The translations under genes and the position numbers were made by a program. The notes under the pieces are model-generated. The model saw only the letters and a program-made list of their open reading frames with translations, was not told the DNA's origin and ran no database searches. From Rhizomucor pusillus (Eukaryota > Mucoromycota > Mucoromycetes > Mucorales > Lichtheimiaceae), in assembly GCA_900175165.2 (NCBI GenBank), contig FWWN02000681.1, forward strand, positions 62,001-126,000: a stretch of 64,000 nt of DNA, given 5' to 3'. Positions 60,913 to 64,000 of the stretch are shown piece after piece. How positions within the stretch are numbered: position 1 is the stretch's first letter; the number at the start of each line of letters is the position of its first letter.

Positions 60913-61286
60913 GATTAGAAATGTGTCAAGTAAAGGAGAGCGTTCAAGAGAACTGAAGCGGCAAAATTTGACTTCGCGAATTTGAGAGTCACTCGGACTT
61001 GAAAATCACCAGTGCTGGAGGATGGGAAGTTGGGATTCTGCGCCTCTTCGCATTAATTGTACTTCTACAATGTTGGCATCCATGTGGAAGTGCACTTTAG
61101 CTACATGTACTATCCAGAGAGACCACTCGTACGAGCTCAAAATATCTTATATAACACTGGGAATTTCATTTATGCTACTATCTAGCAAAGATCTCGAGGT
61201 CTACAATCGAAATTTGGTATACTTGCTGTTTTCAGTCCAAGGTTCGATCCAAAATGGCTTTATTTTCAAAGAAAGCTTTAAGGCAT
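60913..61286. other. intergenic region between eIF2-beta and UBA1
   Basis: Promoter of eIF2-beta and 3' region of UBA1. No other gene seen. Confidence 0.4.

Positions 61287-64000
<2,714 letters not shown>

Overview
The window is a nuclear fungal contig, most likely from Mucoromycota (a Mucorales-like zygomycete). Genes are dense and cut by many short spliceosomal introns (mostly about 50-70 nt, GTAAGT-type donors). The gene set fits that lineage: a cytosolic GH85 endo-beta-N-acetylglucosaminidase beginning MPSLELQ, as I recall for Mucor Endo-M, a DGCR6-like protein of animal type, and a relic of a Fanzor/TnpB-like element. Genus and species cannot be fixed from the sequence alone.

Layout. 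1-199: first exon of an unidentified basic protein leaving the left edge. 556-4507 (+): Lgl/Sro7/tomosyn exocytosis regulator. 4940-9237 (+): exportin-1/CRM1. 9357-11112 (-): CorA-type Mnr2/Alr1 Mg2+ transporter. 11846-12771 (+): peptidyl-tRNA hydrolase 2. 13132-14349 (+): ATG5. 14876-18177 (-): Pumilio-type PUF RNA-binding protein. 18503-20077 (-): secreted GDSL esterase with a 14-nt microexon. 21351-23392 (-): cytochrome P450. 24163-26835 (-): GH85 ENGase. 26990-28597 (-): Erv46/ERGIC3. 28971-30934 (-): phenol-hydroxylase-like FAD monooxygenase. 31898-32738 (-): Sec62. 32919-34367 (-): TFIIH subunit Tfb4. 34978-35767 (-): unresolved gene. 35878-39177 (-): ER Hsp70 Lhs1/HYOU1. 39778-40856 (-): DGCR6-like coiled-coil protein. 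41053-42569 (-): PH-domain protein. 42570-48876: gene-poor island with an assembly gap and the Fanzor-like relic. 48877-55666 (+): Utp10/HEATR1. 55942-57369 (+): RNF121-like membrane RING protein. 58411-59223 (+): APS kinase. 59352-59645 (-): possible small membrane protein. 59667-60912 (-): eIF2-beta. 61287 to the right edge (-): ubiquitin-activating enzyme E1.

Most genes are unrelated housekeeping genes. One real theme is the secretory pathway: Sec62, Lhs1, Erv46, the Lgl/Sro7 protein and the RNF121-like protein. Sec62 and Lhs1, which both serve post-translational ER import, lie within 8 kb of each other.

The most notable structure is a decayed inverted duplication flanking Tfb4-Lhs1. The left arm (about 31.58-32.2 kb) has intact SEC62 and a dead DGCR6-like tail. 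The right arm (about 39.48-40.11 kb) has an intact DGCR6-like gene and a dead SEC62 tail. This is reciprocal loss from an ancestral tail-to-tail gene pair. The second notable structure is a 391-bp perfect direct repeat abutting a 50-N gap; it is almost certainly an unmerged contig overlap and splits the Fanzor-like relic artificially.

For the Lgl, CRM1, CorA, PTH2, ATG5, UTP10 and APS kinase genes I worked out exon junctions by reading frame; the first six models have coding lengths that sum to a multiple of three. Other multi-exon genes are given as spans, with only some junctions resolved.
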